In this document: positions 1 through 7,150 of the stretch, piece after piece
Numbering within the stretch: position 1 is the stretch's first letter
Layout of the letters: the number at the start of each line of letters is the position of its first letter
The notes under the pieces: model-generated
Database searches by the model: none
What the model saw: the letters and a program-made list of their open reading frames with translations, nothing else
What the model was told of the DNA's origin: nothing
Translations under genes and position numbers: made by a program
Origin: Brevibacillus agri
GTDB taxonomy: Bacteria; Bacillota; Bacilli; Brevibacillales; Brevibacillaceae
Reading direction: 5' to 3'
Length of the DNA stretch: 64,000 nt
NCBI RefSeq assembly: GCF_004117055.1
Contig: NZ_CP026363.1
Span: 4,363,001-4,427,000, forward strand

Positions 1-188
1 GTCGTTTTCGACCAACTGGGAAAAGCGGCTTGCGCAGCGTCGACCGCCTGCCGCGCTTCTTTCGCGGAAGCGTCCGGCACGCTGCCGATGATTTCCAATG
101 TCGCGGGATTTTGCACCGCGACGCGTGCCGCAAGCGTCACCCACTCTCCGTTCACGTACATGCCTTTGTTCCATTCTTGTTGTCTCAC
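1..188 (-). CDS. Succinate-semialdehyde-type aldehyde dehydrogenase, N-terminal part
   Basis: Reading the minus strand from a GTG at 188 gives an opening typical of NAD(P)-dependent aldehyde dehydrogenases: MYVNGEW, then NPATLEIIGSVP and a helix ending AAFPSWSKT. The gene runs off the left edge, so only about 62 residues are visible and the catalytic Cys and Glu are outside. An AGGAGG lies nine bases before the GTG, and the start overlaps the stop of the upstream permease by four bases (GTGA), so the two are translationally coupled. It is the third gene of the sigma-54 operon. With an iron alcohol dehydrogenase as first gene, oxidation of succinate semialdehyde made from 4-hydroxybutyrate is a reasonable guess, not a proof. 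Confidence 0.85.
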   Translation of the reverse strand, partial: MRQQEWNKGMYVNGEWVTLAARVAVQNPATLEIIGSVPDASAKEARQAVDAAQAAFPSWSKT

Positions 189-1567
189 GCTGCCTTTTCC
201 TCCTTTTCATTTGCCGTGAACAATTTCTCTTTTTCACCGCGCAACCAATCTTTTCCATATAATAAGACGCACAGCAAAATTCCAGCGCCAAAAGCCATCG
301 CCGCTCCTTTGATGACGAGAATCGCCCCTACGACACCCGCGATGCCCAGGTCGCGCTGGCTGCGCGCCTGCATCACGCCAATCCGCACGCTGACGTAGCC
401 TTGGACGAGCAGCGTCAGGGCGACGGCGACGCCGAGAATCGGCTGGACCAGACTGACGATCGGCAAAAGCAATAAACCTGTATTCGTACCCCAGCGAAAC
501 GATCCCGCACCGCCGAAAAACGAGTCCATCGCTTTTTTGCCTTTTTTGAACCGCTCTACCACCACAACCTGCATCGCGGCCCACATCGGCCCGCACATCG
601 TAATGTCCGGCCCGATCAGGCTCATCAACATGTTGCGTCCGCCAAAAATCATGTGCGCCCGGTCCGGGTTGTAGTCGACTTTTTCATCGAGCCGCACTTG
701 GTCGGACTCGGACAAAAGCGCTTTCGTCTTCAACACGTCGCCAAAGACGACGAGATACGTTGCGAACACAGCCGGAATCGCTGTAATGAAAAAGGAGAGC
801 GACGGCAAGCCCAGCCCGAAGACGGTGTACTGCGACCAGAGCGTGGCGAAGTCCGGCTGGCTGAAGCCCCATTGAATGTCCGGCCACTTCGCTTCCCCGA
901 ACAACGGGGCGACGAACACCGCGAGCAAGATCGCAGGCAAAATCCCGAGGTTGCCGAGCAATGCCCACCCTTTCCCTTTTTGTTTCAACCCTTCAAAATG
1001 TTTGGAAAAAACGAGATAAAAGCAAAAGCCGATACAAATGGCAATCGTGTACGGGAACAGGTCGAACTTCCCGCCCTTTTCAAAAATCGAGGTAATCGCG
1101 CCAATCCCCGCGCCGAGAATAATCCCCGACTTGATCGCATTCGGCACGAAGTTGACTACCCGCTTCGCTAGTCCGGTGACCCCGAGCAAAATGGATAACA
1201 GCCCAAGCGTCAACTGAAAGGCGATCAGCGCGTACACCCGCTCCTGCCCTTCCGGAAACTGCTCGACAAACAGCACAATCAGCGGAATCGCCGGCGTAAT
1301 CCAGCCGGGAATGACCGGATCGCCCAAGAGGTGGTGCAGCAAATACAAAAAGCCATTCAAAATGACAACGGCCAGTCCCACCTCAAACGGCATGCCCAGA
1401 TGGTCGGCGAGCAGCGTGATCGCGCCGAGGTCGACGGCGCACATCAACAGTCCTTGCAAATAATCGGGCCATTCAAAGCGATAGTGTACAAACGGCAGCC
1501 GGATCTTGAACGGTCCGGCCGGAATGTACGGGGTTTCTTCACCCGCTCTGCGTTGTTTCCACTTCAT
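185..1567 (-). CDS. NCS2-family (uracil/xanthine permease-like) membrane transporter
   Basis: 460 residues with roughly a dozen hydrophobic segments and the layout of nucleobase:cation symporter-2 proteins (SLC23 type). The ATG at 1567 is chosen because a GGGGG ribosome site stands just before it; an in-frame extension to 1747 reads through the end of the preceding gene and looks non-coding. It sits 14 bases after the alcohol dehydrogenase stop and overlaps the aldehyde dehydrogenase start. The family normally moves purines, pyrimidines or ascorbate. Here the partners are two dehydrogenases for short oxidised carbon chains, so the substrate may be a hydroxy acid or other compound and not a nucleobase. 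That is inference from context. Confidence 0.85.
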   Translation of the reverse strand: MKWKQRRAGEETPYIPAGPFKIRLPFVHYRFEWPDYLQGLLMCAVDLGAITLLADHLGMPFEVGLAVVILNGFLYLLHHLLGDPVIPGWITPAIPLIVLFVEQFPEGQERVYALIAFQLTLGLLSILLGVTGLAKRVVNFVPNAIKSGIILGAGIGAITSIFEKGGKFDLFPYTIAICIGFCFYLVFSKHFEGLKQKGKGWALLGNLGILPAILLAVFVAPLFGEAKWPDIQWGFSQPDFATLWSQYTVFGLGLPSLSFFITAIPAVFATYLVVFGDVLKTKALLSESDQVRLDEKVDYNPDRAHMIFGGRNMLMSLIGPDITMCGPMWAAMQVVVVERFKKGKKAMDSFFGGAGSFRWGTNTGLLLLPIVSLVQPILGVAVALTLLVQGYVSVRIGVMQARSQRDLGIAGVVGAILVIKGAAMAFGAGILLCVLLYGKDWLRGEKEKLFTANEKEEKAA

Positions 1568-1581
1568 ACGATGTCCCCCTT

Positions 1582-2727
1582 TTAGTAAGCTGCTCGATAG
1601 ATGTCTTCGATATCTTTTTTCCGCAAAGCGCGGGGATTGTTTTTCAAAAGGCGGGTTTGCTTCATCGCCTCTTCGGCCATCTCGGCGATCGCGGATTCCG
1701 GAATGTTGAACTCGCGTAGCGACTGCGGAATTTCCACGTAACGGCACAGGCGCGTCATCGCTTCAATCGCTTTTTCCGCCGCTTCGTCCAGGTTCAGTCC
1801 GGCGACGTTTTCCCCGAGCGCCTGCGCGATCTCCCCGAGCTTTTCCAGGCAGGCGATCTTGTTCGCCCGCATGACGTAAGGCAGCAAGAGCGAATTGCTC
1901 ACGCCGTGCGCCATGTGGAATCGTCCGCCGAGCGGGTAGGCCAGCGCATGGACAGCTCCTACGCCCGCGTTGCCGAAAGCAAGTCCGGCCATCAGCGACG
2001 CGGTAATCATCGCTTCGCGCGACTCGATGTTATCCGGGCACGCGTACGCTTTCGGCAAGTGAACGGCAATCAGTTTCATCGCGCCAATCGCCAGCGCGTC
2101 CGTCACCGGGGAGGCGAACTTGGAAATGTAGGCTTCCACCGCATGCACCAACGCGTCCACGCCGCTCGCAGCGGTCACGCTCGGCGGGCACGTAAGCGTC
2201 ATCACCGGCGAGACGATGGCGACGTCCGGCAGCAGGTAAGGGCTTACAATTCCTTTTTTCACTTGCTCTTTCGTATCCGACAAAATCGAGATATTCGTCA
2301 CCTCTGAGCCTGTCCCCGCCGTAGTCGGAATCGCGATCAGCGGCAAGCCCGGCTTTTTCACCAGATTCGTGCCAAAATATTGCTCGATGCTGCCCTCGTT
2401 CGTCGCCATGACGGAAGCTGCCTTGGCGATGTCGATTGCGCTGCCGCCGCCGACTGCGATCAGGCCGTCGTAGCCCCCTTCGCGGATCATCTGCACACAC
2501 AAGTCGACGATCTCGATTTCCGGCTCGGGGTTCACGTCCGAGAAGACGCCCGCCTCCATCGGCAAAAGCGCTTCCACCTGCGCGACTACCCCGGCCTGAA
2601 TGAGAATTTTGTCCGTCACAATCATTGGACGCGCCACTTTCAGACGGGCAACCTCCTCGGGCAGCAGCGCCAGCGAATCCCGCCCTGTGACCAGTTTGTT
2701 TGCAGCGGCAAAAGTAGAAATGTTCAT
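1582..2727 (-). CDS. Iron-containing alcohol dehydrogenase (group III)
   Basis: 381 residues. Seen: the nucleotide-binding run GGGSAIDIAKA, then PTTAGTGSE, and the metal-ligand block with spaced histidines VHALAYPLGGRFHMAHG, all hallmarks of Fe/Zn group III dehydrogenases. The start at 2727 follows GGAGAG at good spacing; an upstream in-frame reading covers promoter DNA. First gene of an operon with an NCS2 permease and an aldehyde dehydrogenase. Members of this family include 4-hydroxybutyrate dehydrogenase, 1,3-propanediol dehydrogenase and lactaldehyde reductase. The aldehyde dehydrogenase partner favours a two-step alcohol-to-acid route such as 4-hydroxybutyrate to succinate. Expression should depend on sigma-54 (see the -24/-12 promoter upstream). 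Confidence 0.92.
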   Translation of the reverse strand: MNISTFAAANKLVTGRDSLALLPEEVARLKVARPMIVTDKILIQAGVVAQVEALLPMEAGVFSDVNPEPEIEIVDLCVQMIREGGYDGLIAVGGGSAIDIAKAASVMATNEGSIEQYFGTNLVKKPGLPLIAIPTTAGTGSEVTNISILSDTKEQVKKGIVSPYLLPDVAIVSPVMTLTCPPSVTAASGVDALVHAVEAYISKFASPVTDALAIGAMKLIAVHLPKAYACPDNIESREAMITASLMAGLAFGNAGVGAVHALAYPLGGRFHMAHGVSNSLLLPYVMRANKIACLEKLGEIAQALGENVAGLNLDEAAEKAIEAMTRLCRYVEIPQSLREFNIPESAIAEMAEEAMKQTRLLKNNPRALRKKDIEDIYRAAY

Positions 2728-2765
2728 GATGTCACTCTCTCCTTTCTGTATGCCGCTACGTGAAA

Positions 2766-2782
2766 AGCAACTCCCGTGCCAA
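2766..2782 (-). promoter_or_regulatory. Sigma-54 (-24/-12) promoter of the dehydrogenase operon
   Basis: On the minus strand the bases read TTGGCACGGGAGTTGCTT, matching the consensus YTGGCACG-N4-TTGCW at every defined position. GG and GC lie ten bases apart. The expected start of transcription is near 2755, leaving a short leader before the ATG at 2727. A second TTGGCAC further upstream (2797-2803) lacks the -12 GC. Confidence 0.9.
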
Positions 2783-2927
2783 GCGGAAAAAAGCGGGTGC
2801 CAATTTCGCTCCGCCACCTGCGGGAAAAACGACCTTCCCCCCAACAGCGGCAAGCCTTTTCTCACTTTTTTGTCACATTTTCCGCAGCACAGTTTGTTTC
2901 GGCCAAAAGCAACCGTTTACATTCGCT

Positions 2928-2979
2928 GTTTGATTATAATTCAAATCAAACTTGCGCATTTGATTCATTATCAAATCAA
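2928..2979. promoter_or_regulatory. Twin dyads, probable enhancer site for the sigma-54 activator
   Basis: Two copies of the dyad TTTGATT-N8-AATCAAA stand at 2928-2949 and 2958-2979. Their centres are exactly 30 bases apart, about three helical turns, so both face the same side of DNA. They lie roughly 180 and 210 bases upstream of the predicted sigma-54 start, the usual distance for activator sites. They are also upstream of the divergent cycA promoter. The likely binder is the Fis-type HTH of the activator at 5062-6663 (inference). Confidence 0.75.
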
Positions 2980-3126
2980 AACTCATACCCTTCCCCTTTC
3001 GACACATCCGCTCACCTGGCTAGCGGAAAAAACGACGAATGATTGTCGTTTCCTGCTTGTCATCTGGCCTTCCGTCAATCAAAAATGTTTTATGTTTAAA
3101 ATAATCTGTTAATTAGGAATTTTCAT

Positions 3127-3155
3127 TTGACAACCTTTTTGGAATATTTTACTAT
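3127..3155 (+). promoter_or_regulatory. Sigma-A promoter of the glycine riboswitch/cycA transcript
   Basis: TTGACA (3127-3132), a 17-base spacer and TACTAT (3150-3155). This places the transcript start near 3162, about 30 bases before the riboswitch aptamer. Confidence 0.8.
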
Positions 3156-3193
3156 CATAAGAACGCACGCGAATATCTGACGCGGATGAATAT

Positions 3194-3281
3194 TGCGGGA
3201 GAGACTAAACTCGCCGTTTAGCACCGAAGGAGCAAATCCTGACCGCTCAGGACAAATCTCTCAGGTAAAAGGACAGAGAAA
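3194..3281 (+). promoter_or_regulatory. Glycine riboswitch, single aptamer
   Basis: The conserved glycine-aptamer blocks occur in order: GGGAGAG (3197-3203), the ACCGAAGGAGCAAA block (3223-3236), and CTCTCAGGTAAAAGGACAGAG near 3259-3279. Only one aptamer is visible. A terminator follows within about ten bases, and the next gene is a CycA-type amino-acid transporter, so this is a transcriptional switch for glycine uptake. Whether glycine turns it on or off cannot be decided from the sequence; single aptamers before transporters have been reported as off switches. Confidence 0.88.
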
Positions 3282-3285
3282 AGTA

Positions 3286-3322
3286 GGAACCGGTCTATTT
3301 TTCCCGTTCCTTTTTTTGTTGC
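3286..3322 (+). terminator. Riboswitch expression-platform terminator
   Basis: GGAACCGG pairs with CCCGTTCC (one mismatch) across a short AT-rich loop and is followed by seven T. It abuts the aptamer. The 270 bases from here to cycA hold no convincing gene. Confidence 0.75.
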
Positions 3323-3594
3323 AGAAAATAGGAGTGTTGTGCGTTCACCATGAAACAGCCGTTCCATTTGCCTCGAAAAAAGGAGGGAAAACTGCCGACA
3401 AAACCGCAAATTTTCTGCCTCGCTCAAAAATGTAAGCGTTTTTTTCGATGGAAGTAACTTAATGATGTATTTATGCTGGGTCGCTATGTTAAGATATGAA
3501 TTATAAAGTTTCATAAACTTTTTGAAAGGTCGGCGGTTGGTTTTTTACCAACAGCCGCAAACGAATCAAACGCATGAGAAATGAGGGGGATCAC

Positions 3595-4965
3595 ATGCAA
3601 CAGCAAAATTTGGCGAGGGGCCTGAAAAACAGGCACGTTCAACTCATCGCGATCGGCGGGGCCATCGGAACGGGATTGTTCCTCGGTGCGGGCAAATCCA
3701 TTCACCTGGCCGGCCCATCCATCCTGTTTGCTTACTTGATTACTGGGATTATTTGCTTTCTGATTATGCGCTCGCTCGGTGAACTTCTCCTTAGCAACCT
3801 GAACTATCATTCCTTCGTTGACTTCGTAAAAGACTACCTCGGCAACATGGCCGCGTTCGTCACAGGCTGGACGTACTGGTTTTGTTGGATTTCGATTGCC
3901 ATGGCCGACTTGACGGCTGTCGGAATGTACACGCAATACTGGTTCCCTGAGGTTCCGCAATGGATGCCGGGATTGATTGCGCTCGTCATCCTGCTCATCA
4001 TGAACCTGGCAACGGTCAAGCTTTTCGGCGAAATGGAGTTCTGGTTCGCGCTCATCAAAGTCATCGCGATTCTCGCTTTGATCGCCGTCGGAATCTTCAT
4101 GATTGTCAAAGGCTTCTCGACAAACTCCGGCGCGTCCAGCTTCAGCAACCTGTGGAGCCACGGCGGCATGTTCCCGAACGGCATCAACGGCTTTTTACTC
4201 TCCTTCCAGATGGTCGTGTTCGCCTTTGTCGGCATTGAGCTTGTCGGGCTGACTGCCGGGGAGACAGAAGACCCCGAGCGCGTGATTCCAAAAGCGATCA
4301 ACAACATCCCGATTCGCGTGCTGCTCTTCTACGTCGGCGCTCTGATCGTCATCATGAGCATCTATCCATGGAACGCCATCATCCCGACCGAAAGCCCGTT
4401 CGTTCAAGTGTTTGCGGCTATCGGTATCGCGGCTGCCGCAGGTATCGTCAACTTCGTCGTGCTGACCTCCGCCGCTTCGGCATGCAACAGCGCCATCTTC
4501 AGTACAAGCCGTATGCTCTACTCGCTCGGCAAGGAAAATAATGCGCCTGCGTCCATGACCAAGCTGACAACGCGCCAGGTGCCTGCCAATGCCTTGTTCT
4601 TCTCGACTGTCGTCGTTCTCATTGCGGTTGTGTTGAACTACATCATGCCAGAAGGCGTCTTCACTCTGATTACGAGCGTTTCGACGGTCTGCTTCCTGTT
4701 CATCTGGGGCATTACCGTGATCTGCCACCTGAAGTACCGCAAGACAAGACCGGATCTGGCAAAAACAAACAAGTTCAAAATGCCGCTCTTTCCGTTTGCC
4801 AACTACCTGATTCTCGCTTTCCTCGCGTTCATTCTCGTCGTGCTCGCGCTTGCCGAGGATACGCGCGTGGCCTTGTTCATCACTCCGGTCTGGTTCATCA
4901 TGCTCGTCGTGATTTACAAGCTGCGCAAGGCTAAAGTCGATCAGGTGAAAGTATTGGAAAACTGA
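3595..4965 (+). CDS. cycA: Amino-acid permease, D-serine/D-alanine/glycine symporter type
   Basis: 456 residues, about 12 membrane segments, APC superfamily. The N-terminus RGLKNRHVQLIAIGGAIGTG is the classic amino-acid permease signature, and the overall pattern, including SAFS-like helix breaks and a basic C-terminal tail, fits CycA-type proton symporters. GAGGGGGATCAC precedes the ATG at 3595. The gene is preceded by its own sigma-A promoter, glycine aptamer and terminator, which strongly supports glycine (and probably D-alanine or D-serine) as substrate. It is single, divergent from the dehydrogenase operon and convergent with the sigma-54 activator. Confidence 0.92.
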   Translation: MQQQNLARGLKNRHVQLIAIGGAIGTGLFLGAGKSIHLAGPSILFAYLITGIICFLIMRSLGELLLSNLNYHSFVDFVKDYLGNMAAFVTGWTYWFCWISIAMADLTAVGMYTQYWFPEVPQWMPGLIALVILLIMNLATVKLFGEMEFWFALIKVIAILALIAVGIFMIVKGFSTNSGASSFSNLWSHGGMFPNGINGFLLSFQMVVFAFVGIELVGLTAGETEDPERVIPKAINNIPIRVLLFYVGALIVIMSIYPWNAIIPTESPFVQVFAAIGIAAAAGIVNFVVLTSAASACNSAIFSTSRMLYSLGKENNAPASMTKLTTRQVPANALFFSTVVVLIAVVLNYIMPEGVFTLITSVSTVCFLFIWGITVICHLKYRKTRPDLAKTNKFKMPLFPFANYLILAFLAFILVVLALAEDTRVALFITPVWFIMLVVIYKLRKAKVDQVKVLEN

Positions 4966-5021
4966 TCGCCAGCCAAACAAAAAAACACATCCGGCTTCCG
5001 ATGTGTTTGCATGGCAAGGAC

Positions 5022-5066
5022 AAGCATCCTGCGACTGCACCAGGCATTCGCAGGATGCTTTTTATT
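5022..5066. terminator. Bidirectional terminator between cycA and the activator gene
   Basis: GCATCCTGCG pairs with CGCAGGATGC (5024-5059) and is followed on the plus strand by TTTTT. A weaker hairpin with arms ACACATC/GATGTGT lies just before it at 4985-5007. Confidence 0.8.
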
Positions 5067-6663
5067 TGCTCGCTTCCGGCTCGTTCTCTACGCGCAGTTG
5101 CAGCTTTTTCATCTTTTGGACGAGTGCGCTCTGGCTGATGCCGAGCGCTTCTGCCGCCAACCGGGTCGTCTTGTGCGTCTGGATCGCCTTGCCGATCATG
5201 CTCCGCTCCAGACGGGCGACCGCTTCGCGCAAAGACGTCGGTTCTGCCTGCGGGAACACTTGCTGGAGAAAATTCGGCAAATCGCCGACGTCAATCGTGT
5301 CGTGAAAAGTCGTGACCACCAGCCGCTCGACCAGATTCGCCAGCTCCCTGATATTTCCCGGCCAGCTATAGTTCGTGAGCCACTCGTAGCATTCCAGTGT
5401 CATCGTCTTTTCTTCCTTGTATTTCTCATTGAATTTTTCCAGATACGACACCAAGAGCGGGACAATCTCTTCCCGGCGTTCGCGCAGCGGCGGCACCTCG
5501 AAGGTGACGATGTTCAGCCGATAGTACAAATCCTCGCGAAACAGCCCCTCGCGCACGAGTGTAGCCAGGTCGCGGTGGGTAGCCGTAATGATCCGCACGT
5601 CCACATGGCGGACTTCGGTGGAGCCGACGCGCATGAATTTGCTTTCCTCCACTACTTTCAACAGCTTCACTTGCAGCTCCAGCGGCAAGTCGCCGATCTC
5701 GTCCAAAAACAGCGTGCCGCGATGGGCGCTCTCCAAAATGCCGATTTTCCCCTGCTTGAGCGCGCCTGTAAACGCCCCCGGCTCGTAGCCGAACAACTCG
5801 GCCTCGACCAGATGGCCCGGGATCGCCGCGCAGTTCAGCTCCATAAAAATTTCGTTCGCGCGGCTGCTGCGGGCATGGATGTATTTGGCGATCATGCTCT
5901 TCCCCACACCCGTCTCGCCTTGCAGCAAAATTTTCGCATCTGTCTTGGCGACCTTGTCGGCCAGCCGGAACAGCGAGCGCGTCGCAGGTCCGAGCACGAC
6001 GTCCTCCAGCCCCGTCTGGTCCGGGTGCGGCAAATCGCTGTGCAAAAGCTTCTGGCTGTCCAGCTCGTGCTTGAGGCGAATCAGCTCGGTAATGTCCCGG
6101 ACGCTGCTGATGACGTACAAAATTTCGCCTGCGGGAGACAGCACAGGGGTGGCAGAGACGATGATCTTGCGGCTGTTGCGGATCGTCTGGATCAGCGTCA
6201 CCGGCCTTCGCGTGCGAATCGTTTCCAGCGAAGCGGACACCGAAATCATGCCTTGCTTGATGAGATAGCCCATGTGCTGGCCGATGACCTCTTCCTCGCG
6301 AATGCCCGTAATGCGCTGGTACGCCTGGTTGACAAACAGCGTGACGCCTGCCCCGTCCGTAATATAGACGCCGTCGTACAGCGCATTGAAAACAATCTGG
6401 CAGACCGGGCTTTCAAAAAAAGCGCGAAGCTGCGCCTGCGAGCTGGCCTGCCTCTGGCGGTCCGGCAGGTTCACCTCGGGCACGACGTACTCGACAATCG
6501 GGCGCGTCAGTTCCCCGCGATGAATGGCGTGGGCGATCGCTTCCACCGTCAAATAGCCGAGAAACTCCCCCTCTTCGCTGTACACTTCCTGCACTTCATT
6601 TTGATCTGGCGAAAAATGCGCGACTGCTTCCTCAACCGTCATCGTAGGACGCAATGAATACAT
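5062..6663 (-). CDS. Sigma-54-dependent activator with CBS-like and PAS domains
   Basis: 533 residues. Order: CBS-like N-terminus (about 1-65), PAS domain (about 85-195), AAA+ domain with Walker A GETGVGKS (249-256), the sigma-54 contact loop GAFTGA (296-301), Walker B LFLDEIG, an arginine-finger region, and a Fis-type HTH at the C-terminus (SQSALVQKMKKL). All parts needed for activity are present. The ATG at 6663 follows GGAGAG. There is no receiver domain, so the signal is probably a small molecule sensed by the PAS or CBS-like part. It is the only sigma-54 activator in the window and a perfect sigma-54 promoter lies 2.3 kb away, so it most likely controls the dehydrogenase operon. Confidence 0.93.
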   Translation of the reverse strand: MYSLRPTMTVEEAVAHFSPDQNEVQEVYSEEGEFLGYLTVEAIAHAIHRGELTRPIVEYVVPEVNLPDRQRQASSQAQLRAFFESPVCQIVFNALYDGVYITDGAGVTLFVNQAYQRITGIREEEVIGQHMGYLIKQGMISVSASLETIRTRRPVTLIQTIRNSRKIIVSATPVLSPAGEILYVISSVRDITELIRLKHELDSQKLLHSDLPHPDQTGLEDVVLGPATRSLFRLADKVAKTDAKILLQGETGVGKSMIAKYIHARSSRANEIFMELNCAAIPGHLVEAELFGYEPGAFTGALKQGKIGILESAHRGTLFLDEIGDLPLELQVKLLKVVEESKFMRVGSTEVRHVDVRIITATHRDLATLVREGLFREDLYYRLNIVTFEVPPLRERREEIVPLLVSYLEKFNEKYKEEKTMTLECYEWLTNYSWPGNIRELANLVERLVVTTFHDTIDVGDLPNFLQQVFPQAEPTSLREAVARLERSMIGKAIQTHKTTRLAAEALGISQSALVQKMKKLQLRVENEPEASK

Positions 6664-6718
6664 GGGCTACTCTCTCCTGGATGTCATGACCTGATAAATG
6701 AACGAAAAGCTTTCTCTA

Positions 6719-7045
6719 TCATTTTACACGCTCCGCCCTCGAATCAAATATCCCTTCGATCGCGATTCCATTTTTACGTTTGAGCAGAAACATAAAAGGA
6801 AAATAAGAAATAAGGCTGAAATTCAACGCCCCAAACGTGTACGCCAAGATCGTGCCTGCCAGCGCGAGCAGACTGTCCGGGATACTCGTCGCGGCCGCAG
6901 TGCTCGTGTGGTCCACCGCGCGCATCAAAAGCAGGACAACCAGTTGGAAAAGCCCGACCAGCAGGCCGAGAGAAAAGCCGGCCCCTACACACAGCTTGAG
7001 ATAAGAAGAAATTTTCAAATATTTCACAGTCAACGACGTGTACAT
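6719..7045 (-). CDS. Small membrane protein of unknown function
   Basis: 108 residues with two to three hydrophobic helices (around 18-42, 52-75 and 78-90) and a polar tail. I do not recognise a family. A good AAAGGGGGG ribosome site precedes the ATG at 7045. It lies 55 bases upstream of the sigma-54 activator in the same direction and is divergent from the sensor kinase, so it could be co-transcribed with the activator. Function unknown. Confidence 0.6.
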   Translation of the reverse strand: MYTSLTVKYLKISSYLKLCVGAGFSLGLLVGLFQLVVLLLMRAVDHTSTAAATSIPDSLLALAGTILAYTFGALNFSLISYFPFMFLLKRKNGIAIEGIFDSRAERVK

Positions 7046-7150
7046 GCAAGCCCCCCTTTGCCTTCATCCAATATTTTACACGTCAACCTGAATGGAGTCC
7101 TGTCTTTTCTCGAAAGTTTTTGCGATTACATACAAATAGCGAGGTCGCTC

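Noticed and set aside
2786-2803. A second TTGGCAC upstream of the alcohol dehydrogenase gene as another sigma-54 promoter
   Set aside because: The -12 GC at the required ten-base distance is absent (T-run instead).
6698-7150. N-terminal extension of the hybrid kinase
   Set aside because: Composition is not protein-like, it has no ribosome site, and it overlaps the small membrane-protein gene on the other strand; the membrane helix starts right after the ATG at 7151.
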